The notes: generated from the sequence alone by a model not told the origin. DNA of 64,000 bases from Marivita sp003149565 (GCF_965216415.1 NZ_CBDCFU010000002.1); one strand, 5' to 3'. Counted from the first letter of the stretch, positions 33,501-41,573 are shown. Made by a program: numbers and translations.

Positions 33501-34373
33501 ATGACCCAGATTATCTCTTCCCTCGCCGACATCGCAAACCGTTACGACGTGCTTCTGGTCGATCTGTGGGGCTGCGTGCACAACGGCGTCACCGCCCATG
33601 AAGAGGCGGTCGCCGCATTGCGCGGTTTCAAGCAGGGAGGCGGCACAGTGGTTCTGCTGACCAACGCGCCTCGGTCGCGGCATGAGGTGGCCAAGCAACT
33701 CAAACGCCTGAACGTGCCTGAAGATTGCTATGACAGCATCGCCACCAGCGGCGACAGCGCGCGGGCTGCGATGTTCCGCGGCGCGGTCGGTGAAAAAGTC
33801 TGGTTCATGGGCCAGCCTTTTGACGAGACATTCTTTGAACCGATGGAGCTGATCGACGATCCGGTCGACATCCAGCGCGTCGAGCTGGAAGACGCAGAGG
33901 GCATCGTCTGTTGCGGACCGTTCGACCCCCATGCCGATCCGGCGGTGAACCGTCCGCAATTTCTCTATGCCAAGCAGAAAGGCCTCAAACTCCTCTGCGC
34001 CAACCCGGACATCGTGGTGGATCGCGGCGAAAAGCGCGAATGGTGCGCCGGGGCGCTGGCGGCGCTCTATACTGAGATGGGCGGCGAAAGCCTCTACTTT
34101 GGCAAACCGCATCCGCCGATCTATGATCTTGCCCGCCGCCGCATTGCGTCGCTGGGTGTCGATGTGGACCCAAGCCGGATTCTGGCGATCGGCGACGGGG
34201 TCCACACCGACATCGACGGTGCGATGGGCGAAGATATCGATTCCCTCTTCATCTCGGGCGGACTGGCGGCAGCGGAAACAAAAACGTCGCATCAACCCGA
34301 TGCAGACGCGTTAAGCACCTATCTTCAAAAGGAAAAAGCGTCGCCAACCTATACCATTGGACAACTTCGCTGA
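33501..34373 (+). CDS. HAD-superfamily hydrolase, class IIA (TIGR01459 type)
   Basis: A 290-residue cytoplasmic phosphatase-like protein. HAD motif I is unusual: VLLVDLWGCVHNG (about 18-30) carries DLWG instead of DxD, as is typical for this subfamily. LLTNAPRSRHEV is motif II, and the C-terminal GKPHPPIYDLA and AIGDGVHTDIDGAMGEDID supply motifs III and IV. The class IIA cap lies between them. The substrate is unknown. I chose the ATG at 33501; an in-frame GTG 12 codons earlier lies in the terminator region of ppaC. Confidence 0.9.
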   Translation: MTQIISSLADIANRYDVLLVDLWGCVHNGVTAHEEAVAALRGFKQGGGTVVLLTNAPRSRHEVAKQLKRLNVPEDCYDSIATSGDSARAAMFRGAVGEKVWFMGQPFDETFFEPMELIDDPVDIQRVELEDAEGIVCCGPFDPHADPAVNRPQFLYAKQKGLKLLCANPDIVVDRGEKREWCAGALAALYTEMGGESLYFGKPHPPIYDLARRRIASLGVDVDPSRILAIGDGVHTDIDGAMGEDIDSLFISGGLAAAETKTSHQPDADALSTYLQKEKASPTYTIGQLR

Positions 34374-34401
34374 CACAGTTTTTGCTTGCTTTTCTGCGGC
34401 C

Positions 34402-34456
34402 GCAAAGTAATAAAGTTGCCAAATTGGGCCTTTGACTTAGCTTTTTATTACTTTGC
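34402..34456. promoter_or_regulatory. 12-bp inverted repeat upstream of the MaoC gene
   Basis: GCAAAGTAATAA (34402-34413) and its exact reverse complement (34445-34456) are spaced 31 bp apart, that is 43 bp centre to centre, about four helical turns. The right arm lies just before the ribosome binding site of the MaoC gene. A TGCGGCCGCA palindrome overlaps the left arm. It looks like a double operator; the protein is unknown. Confidence 0.5.
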
Positions 34457-34477
34457 CGCCCATGAGGGGAGAGCGGA

Positions 34478-34921
34478 ATGTTGGACAACCTGCCACGCGG
34501 AACGATCTGTATCGAAGACATCGAAATGGGGATGTCCCGCCACCTGCGCAAACAGGTGACCGATCAGGACATCGAGATGTTTGCTCAAATCTCCACCGAC
34601 CGGAACCCGGTACATCTTGACGATGACTATGCGCAGGACACGATTTTTGAAGGCCGCATCGCGCACGGCATGCTGACCGCCGGACTGATCTCTGCCGTGA
34701 TCGGGGAACAACTGCCCGGACATGGGACCGTCTATATGGGTCAGACGTTGAAATTCCTCGCTCCCGTGCGGCCTGGCGACATGGTCTATGCCGAGGTCAA
34801 GGTGGTGGATATCGACATCGCCAAGCGGCGTGTGACGCTGGATTGCCATTGCTCGGTCGATGGCAAGAAGGTCCTCATCGGCGAGGCCAAGGTGCTCGCC
34901 CCATCCCGCAAGTTCGACTGA
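34478..34921 (+). CDS. MaoC-like (R)-specific enoyl-CoA hydratase
   Basis: A 147-residue single hot-dog domain protein. The hydratase-2 motif is visible as ISTDRNPVHLDDDYAQDTIFEGRIAHGML (about 38-66, catalytic Asp and His in D-NP-H). Such enzymes hydrate trans-2-enoyl-CoA to (R)-3-hydroxyacyl-CoA, often feeding polyhydroxyalkanoate synthesis (PhaJ), but the role here is inferred. GAGGGGAGAGCGGA precedes the ATG. An inverted repeat lies in the promoter region, and a paired palindrome follows the stop. Confidence 0.9.
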   Translation: MLDNLPRGTICIEDIEMGMSRHLRKQVTDQDIEMFAQISTDRNPVHLDDDYAQDTIFEGRIAHGMLTAGLISAVIGEQLPGHGTVYMGQTLKFLAPVRPGDMVYAEVKVVDIDIAKRRVTLDCHCSVDGKKVLIGEAKVLAPSRKFD

Positions 34922-34933
34922 TCCCGCCACGGA

Positions 34934-34978
34934 CGCGGATGCGTCGACGCATCCGCGATTTTCCGTCGACGGAAAATC
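34934..34978. repeat. Paired palindromic repeat, locus B
   Basis: A perfect 24-bp palindrome (34934-34957, centre GATGCGTCGACGCATC) shares one base with a perfect 22-bp palindrome (34957-34978, centre TTTTCCGTCGACGGAAAA). It begins 13 bp after the MaoC stop and lies 60 bp before ribF. Confidence 0.9.
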
Positions 34979-35038
34979 ACACCCCAAGCCGAGGTGCGGG
35001 GATTGCAACCCCCCAGCGCCGCCGCTAGTCCTCTGCGC

Positions 35039-35971
35039 ATGAAAATCGTGCGGGATTATCAATTCGTCTCCGAAGGAGATAAGGGCGCCACAGTTGCCAT
35101 CGGCAATTTTGACGGTGTTCATTCCGGGCATCAAGCGGTCATTCAGATCGCCCGCGAAGCGATGCCCGAGGCGCCTTTGGGCGTTGTCACGTTTGAACCG
35201 CATCCCCGCGAATATTTTGCTCCCGATGCCCCGCCCTTTCGGCTGATGAACGCAACTGCACGGGCAACGCGGTTGCGCAAGCTCGGGGTCGATGTGCTTT
35301 ACGAACTGAACTTCAACACGCAATTGGCCGAACTGACGCCCGAGGGGTTCGCTGCGAACGTCATCTCAAACGGGCTCGGCCTGCGCCATGTTGTGGTCGG
35401 TGAGGATTTCTGTTTCGGAAAAGGTCGCACGGGAAACGTGGATGACCTGAAGATTTTTGGCGAAAGAATGGGCTTTGGAGTGACCGTGGCTGAACTGATC
35501 ACGTCTGCGTCGGGGGCGGTCTCCTCGACCGCCATTCGCACCGCACTGAGCGAAGGCGCACCTCGGCGCGCGGCGGAAATGCTGGGCCATTGGCACCGCA
35601 TTGAGGGCGCGGTCATCGGCGGCGAACAGCGCGGGCGCGAGCTGGGATACCCCACAGCCAACATGTCCATCGATGGGCTGCATCCACCGAAATTCGGCGT
35701 CTATGCCGTGCTGGTCGATGTGCTCGACGGGCCGCATGCCGGGTCGTATCACGGAGCGTCCTCGATTGGGGTACGCCCGATGTTCGGGGAAAACCGCGCC
35801 AACCTGGAGACCTTCCTGTTTGACTTCACAGGCGATCTTTACGGTGCGACAGTCTCGGTCGCGCTGGTTGATTTCCTGCGGCCCGAGTTGAAATTCGACA
35901 GTCTTGACGCGTTGATCACGCAGATGGATGCCGACTGCGCTGAGGCACGCGCGATCCTGTCCGCGCTATGA
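35039..35971 (+). CDS. ribF: Bifunctional riboflavin kinase/FAD synthetase
   Basis: Converts riboflavin to FMN and then FAD. The 310-residue protein has the N-terminal FMN adenylyltransferase domain (about 1-180): IGNFDGVHSGHQAV is the HxGH-type nucleotide-binding motif, VGEDFCFGKGRTGN and SSTAIRTALSEG complete it. The C-terminal riboflavin kinase domain (about 185-308) has RGRELGYPTANM and the PH-like GVYAVLVD segment. The ATG at 35039 is the first start matching the family; no strong ribosome binding site is seen. The stop overlaps the next gene by 4 bp. Confidence 0.95.
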   Translation: MKIVRDYQFVSEGDKGATVAIGNFDGVHSGHQAVIQIAREAMPEAPLGVVTFEPHPREYFAPDAPPFRLMNATARATRLRKLGVDVLYELNFNTQLAELTPEGFAANVISNGLGLRHVVVGEDFCFGKGRTGNVDDLKIFGERMGFGVTVAELITSASGAVSSTAIRTALSEGAPRRAAEMLGHWHRIEGAVIGGEQRGRELGYPTANMSIDGLHPPKFGVYAVLVDVLDGPHAGSYHGASSIGVRPMFGENRANLETFLFDFTGDLYGATVSVALVDFLRPELKFDSLDALITQMDADCAEARAILSAL

Positions 35972-36441
35972 GCAAAGATCCGATTGATCGCCACGGTCTT
36001 GCGCCCCGATTCTGGGAACGCAAGGCGCTGACGGACCTGAACCCGCAGGAATGGGAAGCGCTCTGCGATGGCTGTGGCAAGTGCTGCCTCAACAAGCTTG
36101 AGGACGAAGACACTGGCCATGTGGAACTGACACGAGTGGCCTGCCGCCTGTTCGACGACACCACCTGCCGCTGCGCGCAATACGAGATCCGTCACCAGTT
36201 CGTGCCGGAATGCATCGTGCTGAAGCCATCCAATATCGACGACCACGCATACTGGATGCCAAGCACCTGCGCCTATCGATTGCTGTGGGAAGGGAAGCCG
36301 CTCTTCGACTGGCACCCGCTGATCTCCGGCACGCCGGACACGGTGCATGACGCGGGGGTTTCGATGCGAAACCGGACCGTGGCCGAATTTGAAGTCGATG
36401 AAGACGACTGGGAAGATCACATTATCGAGGAGCCGATCTGA
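35968..36441 (+). CDS. YcgN-family cysteine cluster protein (UPF0260)
   Basis: A 157-residue protein with the family cysteine cluster CDGCGKCC (about 33-40) plus C59, C68, C70 and C82 (VACRLFDDTTCRCAQY ... ECIVLKPSN), likely binding zinc or an iron-sulfur centre. WMPSTCAYRLLWEGKPLFDWHPL is a family hallmark. Function is unknown. Its start overlaps the ribF stop (ATGA) and its stop overlaps the threonine aldolase start (TGATG), so the three are coupled. Confidence 0.92.
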   Translation: MSKDPIDRHGLAPRFWERKALTDLNPQEWEALCDGCGKCCLNKLEDEDTGHVELTRVACRLFDDTTCRCAQYEIRHQFVPECIVLKPSNIDDHAYWMPSTCAYRLLWEGKPLFDWHPLISGTPDTVHDAGVSMRNRTVAEFEVDEDDWEDHIIEEPI

Positions 36442-37490
36442 TGTTTTTTGCCTCTGATAACAGTGGACCGATACCGCAGGCCGTTCTGGATGCGATGGCC
36501 GAGGCCAACCAGGGCCATGTGATGGGCTATGGCGCCGATCCCATGATGGACGAGGTGCGTCAGCGCATTCGCGATCTGTTCGAAGCGCCTGAGGCAGCGG
36601 TTTATCTTGCAGCCACAGGCACCGCGGCCAACGCGCTTGCGCTGGCGACACTGATCGAGCCGTTCGACACGGTGTTCTGCACTCCGATGGCGCATATCGA
36701 AGAGGACGAGTGCAACGCGCCCGAGTTCTACACCGGCGGCGCAAAACTGACGCTGGTGCCGGGGTCGGACCGGATGACACCCGAAGCGCTTACCCGGGCG
36801 ATCGAAAGCCAAGGCAACCGGGGTGTGCATGGCCCGCGCCGCGGTGCGGTGTCGATCACCCAGGTGACCGAGATGGGCAATGTTTATAGCCTAGCGGAGT
36901 TGCAGGCGCTCTGCGATGTGGCCAAATCTTACGACCTCCCCGTGCATCTCGACGGTGCGCGTTTCGCCAATGCGACGGAGGCTTTGGGCTGCACACCAGC
37001 AGAGATGTCGTGGAAGCTCGGTGTCGATGTGGCGGTTTTCGGCGGCACCAAGAACGGGCTGATGGGGGTCGAGGCGGTGGTCTTTTTCGACCCGTCCAAA
37101 GCCTGGGAATTCGAGCTGCGTCGCAAGCGTGGTGGGCATCTTTTCTCCAAGCACCGCTACCTGTCAGCACAGATGGCCGCGTATTTGCGGGACGACCTCT
37201 GGAAAGATCTCGCGCAGAAAGCCAATGCCAAGACGGCGCGTCTGCTCGACGGATTGCGCAAGCGCGATGAGGTGGAGATCGTCAACGAGGTCACCGCCAA
37301 CATGATCTTTTTCCGCGCCCCCCGCGCGCTGCACCAAACGCTTCAGTCCGGAGGTGCGCGGTATCACCTGTCGGGAGGAGACCTCGCAGAAGGCCCCGCC
37401 GGCGGCGTGCTGACCGGGCGGCTGGTCTGCGATTGGTCCTTGCAAGACAGCGAGATTGACCGATTTGTTTCGCTGCTGACCGCGGCATAA
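36441..37490 (+). CDS. Low-specificity L-threonine aldolase family
   Basis: A 349-residue fold-type I PLP enzyme that cleaves threonine or allo-threonine to glycine and acetaldehyde. The family start FFASDNSGPIPQAVLDAM and the dinucleotide-like GYGADPMMDEV are present. PLP contacts include HIEEDECNAPEF, LHLDGARFANA (Asp, about 169) and FGGTKNGLMG (Lys, about 200). The other possibility is a related beta-eliminating lyase. It is coupled to ycgN by a 1-bp overlap and followed by a terminator. Confidence 0.9.
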   Translation: MFFASDNSGPIPQAVLDAMAEANQGHVMGYGADPMMDEVRQRIRDLFEAPEAAVYLAATGTAANALALATLIEPFDTVFCTPMAHIEEDECNAPEFYTGGAKLTLVPGSDRMTPEALTRAIESQGNRGVHGPRRGAVSITQVTEMGNVYSLAELQALCDVAKSYDLPVHLDGARFANATEALGCTPAEMSWKLGVDVAVFGGTKNGLMGVEAVVFFDPSKAWEFELRRKRGGHLFSKHRYLSAQMAAYLRDDLWKDLAQKANAKTARLLDGLRKRDEVEIVNEVTANMIFFRAPRALHQTLQSGGARYHLSGGDLAEGPAGGVLTGRLVCDWSLQDSEIDRFVSLLTAA

Positions 37491-37493
37491 GAA

Positions 37494-37517
37494 AAGGGCT
37501 CCCAATCGGGAGCCCTT
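37494..37517. terminator. Terminator between the convergent threonine aldolase and hspQ genes
   Basis: A 10-bp stem AAGGGCTCCC/GGGAGCCCTT with loop AATC. On the minus strand it is followed by TTCTT after TT, a fair U-tract for hspQ; on the plus strand the U-tract is short. Confidence 0.78.
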
Positions 37518-37539
37518 ACTCGTTAATTGCAGCAAACTA

Positions 37540-37565
37540 AGAGAGAGAGAGAGAGAGAGAGAGAG
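37540..37565. repeat. (AG)13 dinucleotide repeat
   Basis: Thirteen uninterrupted AG units lie 1 bp past the hspQ stop codon, between hspQ and its terminator. On the hspQ transcript it reads as a CU tract. It is the only long simple repeat in the window. Confidence 0.97.
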
Positions 37566-37566
37566 T

Positions 37567-37893
37567 TTAGTTGTACTGGAAGTGCAGCTCATAGCTGCCA
37601 TCCTCGAACGCGCCAAAAAGATCGGGCACGTCCGGGTGTTCCACTGGTTCGCCGGAATAATCGGCGATCAGGTTCTGTTCCGAGACATAGGCGACATAGA
37701 AACTCTGTTCGTTCTCTGCGAGCAGATGATAGAACGGTTGTTTCTTTGCAGGACGGCTGTCCTCGGGAATGGCCTGATACCATTCTTCGGTGTTGTTGAA
37801 TTCGGGGTCCACATCAAACACCACCCCCCGGAACGGGTGGCGGCGGTGGCGAACGACCTGGCCGATATTGTATTTTGCGCGTTGTCTGATCAT
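37567..37893 (-). CDS. hspQ: Heat shock protein HspQ
   Basis: A 108-residue HspQ/YccV-type protein. The family pattern is AKYNIGQVVRHRRHPFRGVVFDVDPEF near the N-terminus (about 6-32; key G-VVRHR-HPFRGV--DVD), then QPFYHLLAENEQSFYVAYVSEQNL (about 52-75). HspQ hemimethylated-DNA-binding-like domains modulate degradation by the Lon protease. The ATG at 37893 is chosen because the family begins here; an upstream ATG at 37914 is possible. A pure AG repeat follows its stop. Confidence 0.92.
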   Translation of the reverse strand: MIRQRAKYNIGQVVRHRRHPFRGVVFDVDPEFNNTEEWYQAIPEDSRPAKKQPFYHLLAENEQSFYVAYVSEQNLIADYSGEPVEHPDVPDLFGAFEDGSYELHFQYN

Positions 37894-38121
37894 GAGTCCT
37901 ATCCGTTGCCACATACCTGCCCGATTTTCGCCAAATTGTCCAATTTTCACCGCGACTTTTCAGGAAACAATCTGTGACACATTTCGACACAAGAGTTTTT
38001 CCTGTCATGACAAGGGCTTGCCGGACCGAGCAATTGTGATTTCCCCCTGAGCGGGTTTGCGCTAAACTGGGTGCAATCCGAAAGACGGATCAACCGTCTT
38101 CGAATATATTGCGAGAGGCCC

Positions 38122-38712
38122 ATGAGCAGATTCTTTCGCGCCTTGGTGATTGTCCTTTTGGCGGCCTCTTGTGGAGGCGGTGGCGGGACATCGGCGCCCC
38201 GAAACTTGGATAATGCCTGCTCTATTCTGCAGCAGCGCCCCGGCTATCTGCGCGCGTTTCGCGCCGCGGAACGGCGCTGGGGTGTTCCGGTGCATGTGCA
38301 AATGGCGTCGATGTACCAAGAGAGCAAGTTCAAATCAGATGCCCGCACGCCGTTTCGGTATACGCTGGGCGTGATCCCGATGGGGCGGCAAAGCTCGGCT
38401 TTTGGGTATAGTCAGGCCCTGAACGGGACGTGGGAAGAATATCAGGAAGACCAACGCAGGTTCCGGGCACGACGCAACAATATCAGAGACGCGGCCGATT
38501 TCATGGGTTGGTATATGGCGGAGTCAAACCGCCGCCTGGGCATTTCACTGGCCGATGCGCGGAACCAGTATCTGGCCTATCACGAAGGCCGGACGGGGTT
38601 TGCTCGGGGCTCGTATAATCGCAAGGCGTGGCTATTGCGTGTGGCAGACGAAGTGGCTGCGCGGTCGGTCATGTATCAGAGCCAGTTGGCGACCTGCCGG
38701 GTGCGTAGATAG
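38122..38712 (+). CDS. Lytic transglycosylase-like lipoprotein
   Basis: A 196-residue outer-membrane-type lipoprotein. The signal peptide MSRFFRALVIVLLAASC ends in lipobox LAASC (lipidated Cys17), followed by a Gly-rich linker. The SLT-like domain (about 40-180) has VPVHVQMASMYQESKFKSDA with the catalytic glutamate in YQES, then SAFGYSQALNGTWEEYQ, which matches the GLMQ-type motif loosely. It should cleave peptidoglycan. The ATG at 38122 fits the signal peptide; the frame opens 17 codons earlier without support. Confidence 0.88.
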   Translation: MSRFFRALVIVLLAASCGGGGGTSAPRNLDNACSILQQRPGYLRAFRAAERRWGVPVHVQMASMYQESKFKSDARTPFRYTLGVIPMGRQSSAFGYSQALNGTWEEYQEDQRRFRARRNNIRDAADFMGWYMAESNRRLGISLADARNQYLAYHEGRTGFARGSYNRKAWLLRVADEVAARSVMYQSQLATCRVRR

Positions 38713-38801
38713 GTCCGAAATGGACCCAATGTTTCGCGCGCGAAACAATGGGGCAGTTGCTCTGACGCTTTAACCTTCTGTTAATATGGGAAGTCTCCTG
38801 C

Positions 38802-40016
38802 CTAGCCTTCGGGATAAGCTGTCGACAGTACCCTCAATGCCCGGTCGATCAAGGCGTCATCGGTTAGCACTGAAAGATCGCGCGCTGGACCGGCCCCATT
38901 GAAACCAAGGAGAATCGGTGCATCGAGCACAGGGGCAAGGTTAAGCCATTGGTTGAACTGACCCGGTGGCAGCCCCGTTTCCGGCGTCAGAATCCATGTG
39001 GTCTCTGCATCCCAGAACACGGTGTCAAACCGCAGGTAAAGCTTGTCCAGAAGGCCAAAGCCCAGACGGCGGATCGCAGTGTCCTTGTCTTTGGGCAAGG
39101 CGGGCGTAAAGGCGACGCGCTGCGCTTTCAGCACGCCCAGCGGCACGGTGACGATGACAGCGTCGAACCGGCCAAGATCGCCATTGGACGAACCAAGCTG
39201 CACGCCGTCATCCATCAGCGACACGCGACGGATTTCGGTGCCAAGGCGGATGTCCAGATCGCTGTCACCCTGTCCCAGGATCTGCGCATAGCCCCCAGGG
39301 AAGAGCAGATCCTTTCCCCCGTAATCGGGATCATCCTCGTATGCCTGCCAGTTGATGTCTCTCGTGCTGGCACCGTAGTCCTGCTGGATCGCGACCACGT
39401 CTTCAAACCAGTACGGCAGATCGCGATATCGCAGCCTGCGTCCCCCGGCGCCGCGCAACACGTAGTCATCACCGGTCGGTTCACTGGACATGCCGTGATC
39501 TGCCGCGAGCGCAACAAGTGGGTTGCCGTCGTCGCCATGCAGCCAGCTTGCCCCCAGATCGAGCGGGTGACCAAGGCTGGTGTCGGTCCAAATCCGCCCG
39601 CCGAGGCGGTTGCGCGCCTCAAAGAGCGTGACAGTGGCCCCTGTTTCGGCAAGGCGGCGCGCGGCGGTCAGACCGCTGATTCCGCCACCGATGATCGCCA
39701 CGGTGCCTGCATCGGTTTGGCCGACGGCCTCCGCCACGTCCAGACCGGTTTCATAGGCCGCATGGACCGTGCTGTTATACGCGGGGTGGGTCGCCTCACC
39801 AGCGAAGTAGAGGCGATTTGCAACCGGATGCGAAAGAGCGTGGGTGTCGGCGCGCGAGGCGGCGCGCGCGATGTAGGAGTAGGACCCAAGGCTGAAGGGA
39901 TCGCGACTCCAGTTGGTGCGCAGATAGCCTGTCGGTGCGCGCGCGGTTTGCGCTGCGGATGCGCAAGGCATCAGCAGGGCGGCAGTGGCGAGCGAGAGGA
40001 TCTGTCGACGGTGCAT
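38802..40016 (-). CDS. Circularly permuted flavin amine oxidase, probably Tat-exported
   Basis: A 404-residue FAD-dependent amine oxidase whose segments are in permuted order. After a signal peptide with a twin-arginine start (MHRRQILSLATAALL, 1-27) comes TGYLRTNWSRDPFSLGSYSY ... RLYFAGEATHPAYNSTVHAAYETGL (about 29-93, given in parts). In ordinary enzymes this is the C-terminal end. Only then follows the Rossmann FAD motif VAIIGGGISGLTAARRL (about 106-122) with LFEARNRLGGRIW, normally at the N-terminus. The protein ends at RALRVLSTAYPEG, just where the N-terminal piece would continue. I chose the ATG at 40016, because sequence upstream contains palindromic repeats. The substrate is unknown. 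Confidence 0.85.
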   Translation of the reverse strand: MHRRQILSLATAALLMPCASAAQTARAPTGYLRTNWSRDPFSLGSYSYIARAASRADTHALSHPVANRLYFAGEATHPAYNSTVHAAYETGLDVAEAVGQTDAGTVAIIGGGISGLTAARRLAETGATVTLFEARNRLGGRIWTDTSLGHPLDLGASWLHGDDGNPLVALAADHGMSSEPTGDDYVLRGAGGRRLRYRDLPYWFEDVVAIQQDYGASTRDINWQAYEDDPDYGGKDLLFPGGYAQILGQGDSDLDIRLGTEIRRVSLMDDGVQLGSSNGDLGRFDAVIVTVPLGVLKAQRVAFTPALPKDKDTAIRRLGFGLLDKLYLRFDTVFWDAETTWILTPETGLPPGQFNQWLNLAPVLDAPILLGFNGAGPARDLSVLTDDALIDRALRVLSTAYPEG

Positions 40017-40041
40017 GTGCGCAGCATTGAGGCTGGGCAGA

Positions 40042-40081
40042 GTTTGCGTCAACGCAAACATGCGATGCGTCGACGCATCGC
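40042..40081. repeat. Paired palindromic repeat, locus C
   Basis: An 18-nt palindrome with 8-bp arms (40042-40059, GTTTGCGT/ACGCAAAC) is followed after 2 bp by a perfect 20-bp palindrome (40062-40081, centre GATGCGTCGACGCATC). It lies 26 bp upstream of the amine oxidase start, in the divergent region. Confidence 0.9.
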
Positions 40082-40183
40082 GGCGCGCACCGTGTGGTGT
40101 GACGGGCATGAAGGGGGCCAATTCCTGCCATTTTGAGGGGGTACCCTCTGCCTTCTACGCCACGTGAAAGGGCTCTGGCCGGC

Positions 40184-40852
40184 ATGTTTGATGAAGGCAC
40201 CAAGATTGCGGTTTTTGGCATTGTTCTGGCGGCGTGGGTCTTTGGCCTGAGCGCTGACAAGACTGCGCCGCGTCCTGATCTGGCCACCGCCGTGGACCAA
40301 GCGCTGCTTCCTGCCGTTCCGCTGACAGCGGCGTCCGATGGCGCGCCGGCGCAAAGCCGTTTGTCGGGAAGGCAGGTTGCCTTGGGCGACGGGTTTCAAG
40401 CCAAACTGTTGGCCAGTTACGTCCTTGAGGGACGTGTCGTGACCCGCCGGGAGTTTCGCAATGACGCGACCAGCGCGGTTTCACCGTTGGATCTGGGCAT
40501 TGTCTGGGGGGATCTGGCAGCCCCCGGGGGCACCGATGGCTTGGCGTTCCGCACCGGACACCGGAGCATCTGGTTTTCGAACTCCCCAGAGGCCGATTTG
40601 CCGAAACGGTGGAAAGAGCAGGTCACCAACAATCATCTGGTCCCCGCCAACCGCCAGGTGAACGACGCCCTGATGGCGATCGGCATCGGAGAGCGGGTCA
40701 GGTTGCGGGGGTATCTGGTGACAGTCACCGGCAATGGAACCTTGCCGTGGCGGTCTTCGACGCGGCGGGATGACGGGTCCATCGTCGGAGGCTGCGAGAT
40801 CATTCTGGTGACGGATGTGCAGGTGTTGCCTGCCGATGCCGGTGCCGCCTGA
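40184..40852 (+). CDS. Membrane-anchored protein of unknown function
   Basis: I do not recognise this 222-residue protein. An N-terminal hydrophobic segment (about 9-25, IAVFGIVLAAWVFGLSA) should act as an uncleaved anchor. The rest would be periplasmic, and includes WFSNSPEADLPKRW (about 130-143), VRLRGYLVTVTG and a C-terminal WRSSTRRDDGSIVGGCEIILVTDV (about 189-212). The last piece is reminiscent of conserved tails in proteobacterial proteins of unknown role. I chose the ATG at 40184; the frame opens 17 codons earlier. It is divergent from the amine oxidase and convergent with lolA. Confidence 0.7.
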   Translation: MFDEGTKIAVFGIVLAAWVFGLSADKTAPRPDLATAVDQALLPAVPLTAASDGAPAQSRLSGRQVALGDGFQAKLLASYVLEGRVVTRREFRNDATSAVSPLDLGIVWGDLAAPGGTDGLAFRTGHRSIWFSNSPEADLPKRWKEQVTNNHLVPANRQVNDALMAIGIGERVRLRGYLVTVTGNGTLPWRSSTRRDDGSIVGGCEIILVTDVQVLPADAGAA

Positions 40853-40872
40853 GACAGCCCCGACCGAGCGGA

Positions 40873-41469
40873 TCAGCGGTTCGCGCGGCGTTCTTCCTCG
40901 ATATTGAACAGGCTGTTGGGCAATTGCTTGCGATCCAGCGCGCCCAGCACCACTGTTGTCTGACCACCACTGTCATCGGTCACGATCCACTGACGCAGTT
41001 CGACCGGGTTGTCGGTGAACTTGAGCTGAATGCTGCCGTATTCTGGGTTTTCCGGGTCCTGCGCTGTCACGGTCGTTGCGGTGCCATCATACCCATGCCC
41101 GACAACCATATTGGCGCGTGAAAGGTTCACGTTGCGGGCCAGAATCAGCCCGAGCGGCGTGCGATTGAGCGGATAGGTTTCCGGCTCGCCCCCAAGCTTG
41201 CGATCAAAGACAACAACCGCGCCATTGTTGGCCATCACCAGAGCCTGCTCTGGCGGATTGTATTCAAACCGCATCTTGCCGGGTCGGTGTATGTACAGCG
41301 TTCCAGTTGAGATCGTGCCGTCCGCGTTGATCTGGGTAAAGGTCGCCTCGGCGCTGGTCAGTTGGTTGAGGTAATTGGACAGCGTGTTCAGCGACAATTG
41401 CTGCGCCGCTGCGGGCAAGGCCCAGACCAAGGTGAGGGCTGCAATCAGGGCGATAATTCGGGTGCGCAT
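40873..41469 (-). CDS. lolA: Outer-membrane lipoprotein carrier protein LolA
   Basis: A 198-residue periplasmic chaperone that accepts lipoproteins from LolCDE and delivers them to the outer membrane. The signal peptide MRTRIIALIAALTLVWALPAAAQQ is clear (cleavage near residue 22). The LolA core includes TFTQINADGTISTGTLYIHRPGKMRFEYNPPEQALVMANNGAVVVFD (about 40-86; key residues F-Q, G-----RPG-MRFEY). The ATG at 41469 is chosen from the signal peptide. It lies downstream of ftsK, as in many Alphaproteobacteria, with a strong hairpin between. Confidence 0.94.
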   Translation of the reverse strand: MRTRIIALIAALTLVWALPAAAQQLSLNTLSNYLNQLTSAEATFTQINADGTISTGTLYIHRPGKMRFEYNPPEQALVMANNGAVVVFDRKLGGEPETYPLNRTPLGLILARNVNLSRANMVVGHGYDGTATTVTAQDPENPEYGSIQLKFTDNPVELRQWIVTDDSGGQTTVVLGALDRKQLPNSLFNIEEERRANR

Positions 41470-41515
41470 GAGGTCTGCGGTCCTGTCTGCTCGGAACTCT
41501 TGACCGCTATATGGC

Positions 41516-41552
41516 AAAGCTGGCGCTGTTATGCGATAGCAGCGCCAGCTTT
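41516..41552 (-). terminator. Long hairpin after ftsK
   Basis: A 13-bp perfect stem AAAGCTGGCGCTG/CAGCGCCAGCTTT that extends further inward, about 22 bp past the ftsK stop. On the minus strand it ends in only three T, so termination may be partial and allow read-through to lolA. Confidence 0.75.
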
Positions 41553-41573
41553 TGTGACCGGATCGGCGGGTCT

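Noticed and set aside
38770..38784. CtrA-type motif TTAA-N7-TTAA
   Set aside because: It lies between two convergent genes, where no promoter is expected, so it is probably a chance match.
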